From positions 1-6,562 of the forward strand of contig JAHJMX010000133.1 in the NCBI GenBank assembly GCA_018821175.1: DNA of 6,562 nt, given 5' to 3'. Origin of the DNA: Patescibacteria group bacterium (GTDB taxonomy: Bacteria; Patescibacteriota; Gracilibacteria; UBA1369; PNNO01). A program made the translations under genes and the position numbers. The notes under the pieces were generated by a model. The model searched no databases, was not told the origin of the DNA, and saw only the letters and a list, made by a program, of their open reading frames with translations. Shown here piece after piece: positions 5,692-6,562 of this stretch; positions within the stretch are counted from its first letter, which is position 1, and every line of letters begins with the position of its first letter.

Positions 5692-6357
5692 GTGTATTTT
5701 TCAATTTTGCATTCGCACAAAGTCAAACAAAAAGCATTTACTCTAGTGGAGGTGATGGTTGTTGTTGGTATTATTATGATTATCGCAACAATGAGTTTTG
5801 GGAGTTCTTATGTGATGAAATATCAAATTGAATTTCGTAATGCATCTCAAAGTGTTTCAGCAATGTTGAGTAATGCTCGTAATATGGCTCTTTCTGGCCA
5901 AAGTTATATTGATACAGGAGATTTTGATCAAGATGGATCTATTGATGATCAGGTTTTACCAAACGGATATATTGTTAATATAGGAGCAGACACTATTCCT
6001 GTTACAATCGAGCTATATGCGGATCTGCAAGTTGTAAATGGAATAAATACACTTGATGGTTCAGATGTACTTATTGAATCAATTGATTTGCCTGAAGATA
6101 TTTTTGTGAGTTTTCTCGCGACAAATACGGTAGGTGATTCTGTCACATTGGATCCATCTGAGACTGTGTCTTTCTTATATTCAACTCCTAACGCTGATTT
6201 TAGTATTATTGATGATGCCAATACGATCCCAGATATTAGTGTACAAGTTCAATTGAGCCAACAAGACAATGAAGGCGATGTAATGAGAGATCAATATATT
6301 TATATGAATTATATGTACGGAACGCCTGAAGTGATGAATGATTCATATATTAACTAG
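5692..6357 (+). CDS. Type IV pilin-like protein (pseudopilin, GspH/FimT-like)
   Basis: A secreted or pilus-associated protein of 221 residues with a class III (prepilin) signal. The short basic leader ends KQKA (12-15), followed by FTLVEV (16-21) and a hydrophobic helix to about residue 40. Prepilin peptidase would cut after A15 and leave N-methylated F16. The conserved glutamate at mature position 5 is E20. Alanine rather than glycine at -1 is tolerated in pilins. After the helix, ASQSVSAMLSNARNMAL (51-67) and LPNGYIVNIG (89-98) resemble the GspH/FimT minor pseudopilins. An insert with DFDQDGSIDD (77-86) matches a DxDxDG calcium-binding loop. The start is GTG at 5692; an in-frame TTG at 5707 would also leave a workable leader. 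No Shine-Dalgarno sequence. No other pilus genes are visible; the assembly machinery must lie elsewhere. Confidence 0.85.
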   Translation: MYFSILHSHKVKQKAFTLVEVMVVVGIIMIIATMSFGSSYVMKYQIEFRNASQSVSAMLSNARNMALSGQSYIDTGDFDQDGSIDDQVLPNGYIVNIGADTIPVTIELYADLQVVNGINTLDGSDVLIESIDLPEDIFVSFLATNTVGDSVTLDPSETVSFLYSTPNADFSIIDDANTIPDISVQVQLSQQDNEGDVMRDQYIYMNYMYGTPEVMNDSYIN

Positions 6358-6359
6358 GC

Positions 6360-6387
6360 TTGACGATTGTAGAAAAAATGTTATAAT
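6360..6387 (+). promoter_or_regulatory. Strong candidate promoter of the last gene
   Basis: TTGACG (6360-6365) and TATAAT (6382-6387) are separated by 16 bp, with an upstream TG making an extended -10 (6379-6387). It starts two bases after the pilin-like gene's TAG stop, and its -10 ends 31 nt before the ATG at 6419. Confidence 0.75.
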
Positions 6388-6418
6388 CGGTATCCTTTGT
6401 TAATTAATTATTAAAAAT

Positions 6419-6562
6419 ATGGGTAAAGATAAAGTAGGGATAGAAAACCCTGATCCTAATGTTACAGTTAATCAACATTTATGGGAGCCACCTAAAGATG
6501 AGAAAGAAATAACTTTTGATGACGAGCTTGACGCAAATTTTGCAGTAACTGTTAGTATGAAC
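6419..6562 (+). CDS. Hypothetical protein, 5' part only
   Basis: An open frame of 48 codons runs to the window edge without a stop. It begins MGKDKVGIEN and is polar and acidic, with several prolines and no signal peptide so far. The strong promoter at 6360-6387 and an A/T-rich leader without Shine-Dalgarno sequence match the other genes. I do not recognise it. The MGK opening and acidic character are shared with the gene at 4532, but this is too little to claim homology. Confidence 0.65.
   Translation, partial: MGKDKVGIENPDPNVTVNQHLWEPPKDEKEITFDDELDANFAVTVSMN

Noticed and set aside
1..6562. Mobile element, integrase site, CRISPR array or defence system
   Set aside because: No transposase, recombinase, regularly spaced repeats, terminal inverted repeats or defence-type domains were seen.

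Overview
The window is an AT-rich stretch of a bacterial chromosome with short intergenic gaps. It holds eight protein genes, two of them on the minus strand, and the last one runs off the right edge. Four genes are recognisable: an AI-2E/PerM-family membrane protein, lgt, tsaB and rsmI. A fifth is a type IV pilin-like pseudopilin. The other three (an acidic 368-residue protein and two short proteins) plus the partial gene at the end are not recognised. The compact RsmI, the KAFTLVEV-type pilin, the AT-rich composition, the dense packing and the lack of Shine-Dalgarno sequences together suggest a Patescibacteria/CPR-type bacterium. This is inference; no rRNA or other marker is present. TGA reads as stop (rsmI ends in TGA where the family's core ends), which argues against the lineages that read UGA as glycine.

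Layout. Bases 1-144 are non-coding and contain several overlapping potential RNA helices. The AI-2E-family gene (145-1155, minus) and lgt (1248-2042, plus) diverge from a 92-bp gap in which their candidate promoters overlap. lgt meets an unknown 146-aa gene (2039-2479, minus) tail to tail, and the two share a palindromic TTAA as stop codons. That gene and another unknown gene (2644-3093, plus) diverge from a region with TTGACA-type promoters and two adjacent inverted repeats. tsaB and rsmI follow as a pair with a 21-bp gap. Then come the 368-aa acidic protein, the pilin-like gene and the start of the last gene; the last two each have their own candidate promoter.

Functions. lgt supports lipoprotein maturation at the membrane. 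tsaB contributes to t6A modification of tRNA and rsmI methylates 16S rRNA, so that pair concerns decoding. The pilin-like protein belongs to a type IV pilus or related assembly whose other genes are not in the window.

The clearest signals beyond the genes are regulatory. None of the nine starts has a visible Shine-Dalgarno sequence. Four plus-strand promoters carry an extended -10 of the form TGnTATAWT or close to it. Start codons lie about 29-43 nt past the -10 at the seven better-supported promoters. This spacing moves three starts downstream of the longest open reading frame. No mobile element, CRISPR array or intact RNA gene was found. I see no convincing undescribed system; the leads are the unknown acidic gene, the operator-like dyad and the structured 5' end.
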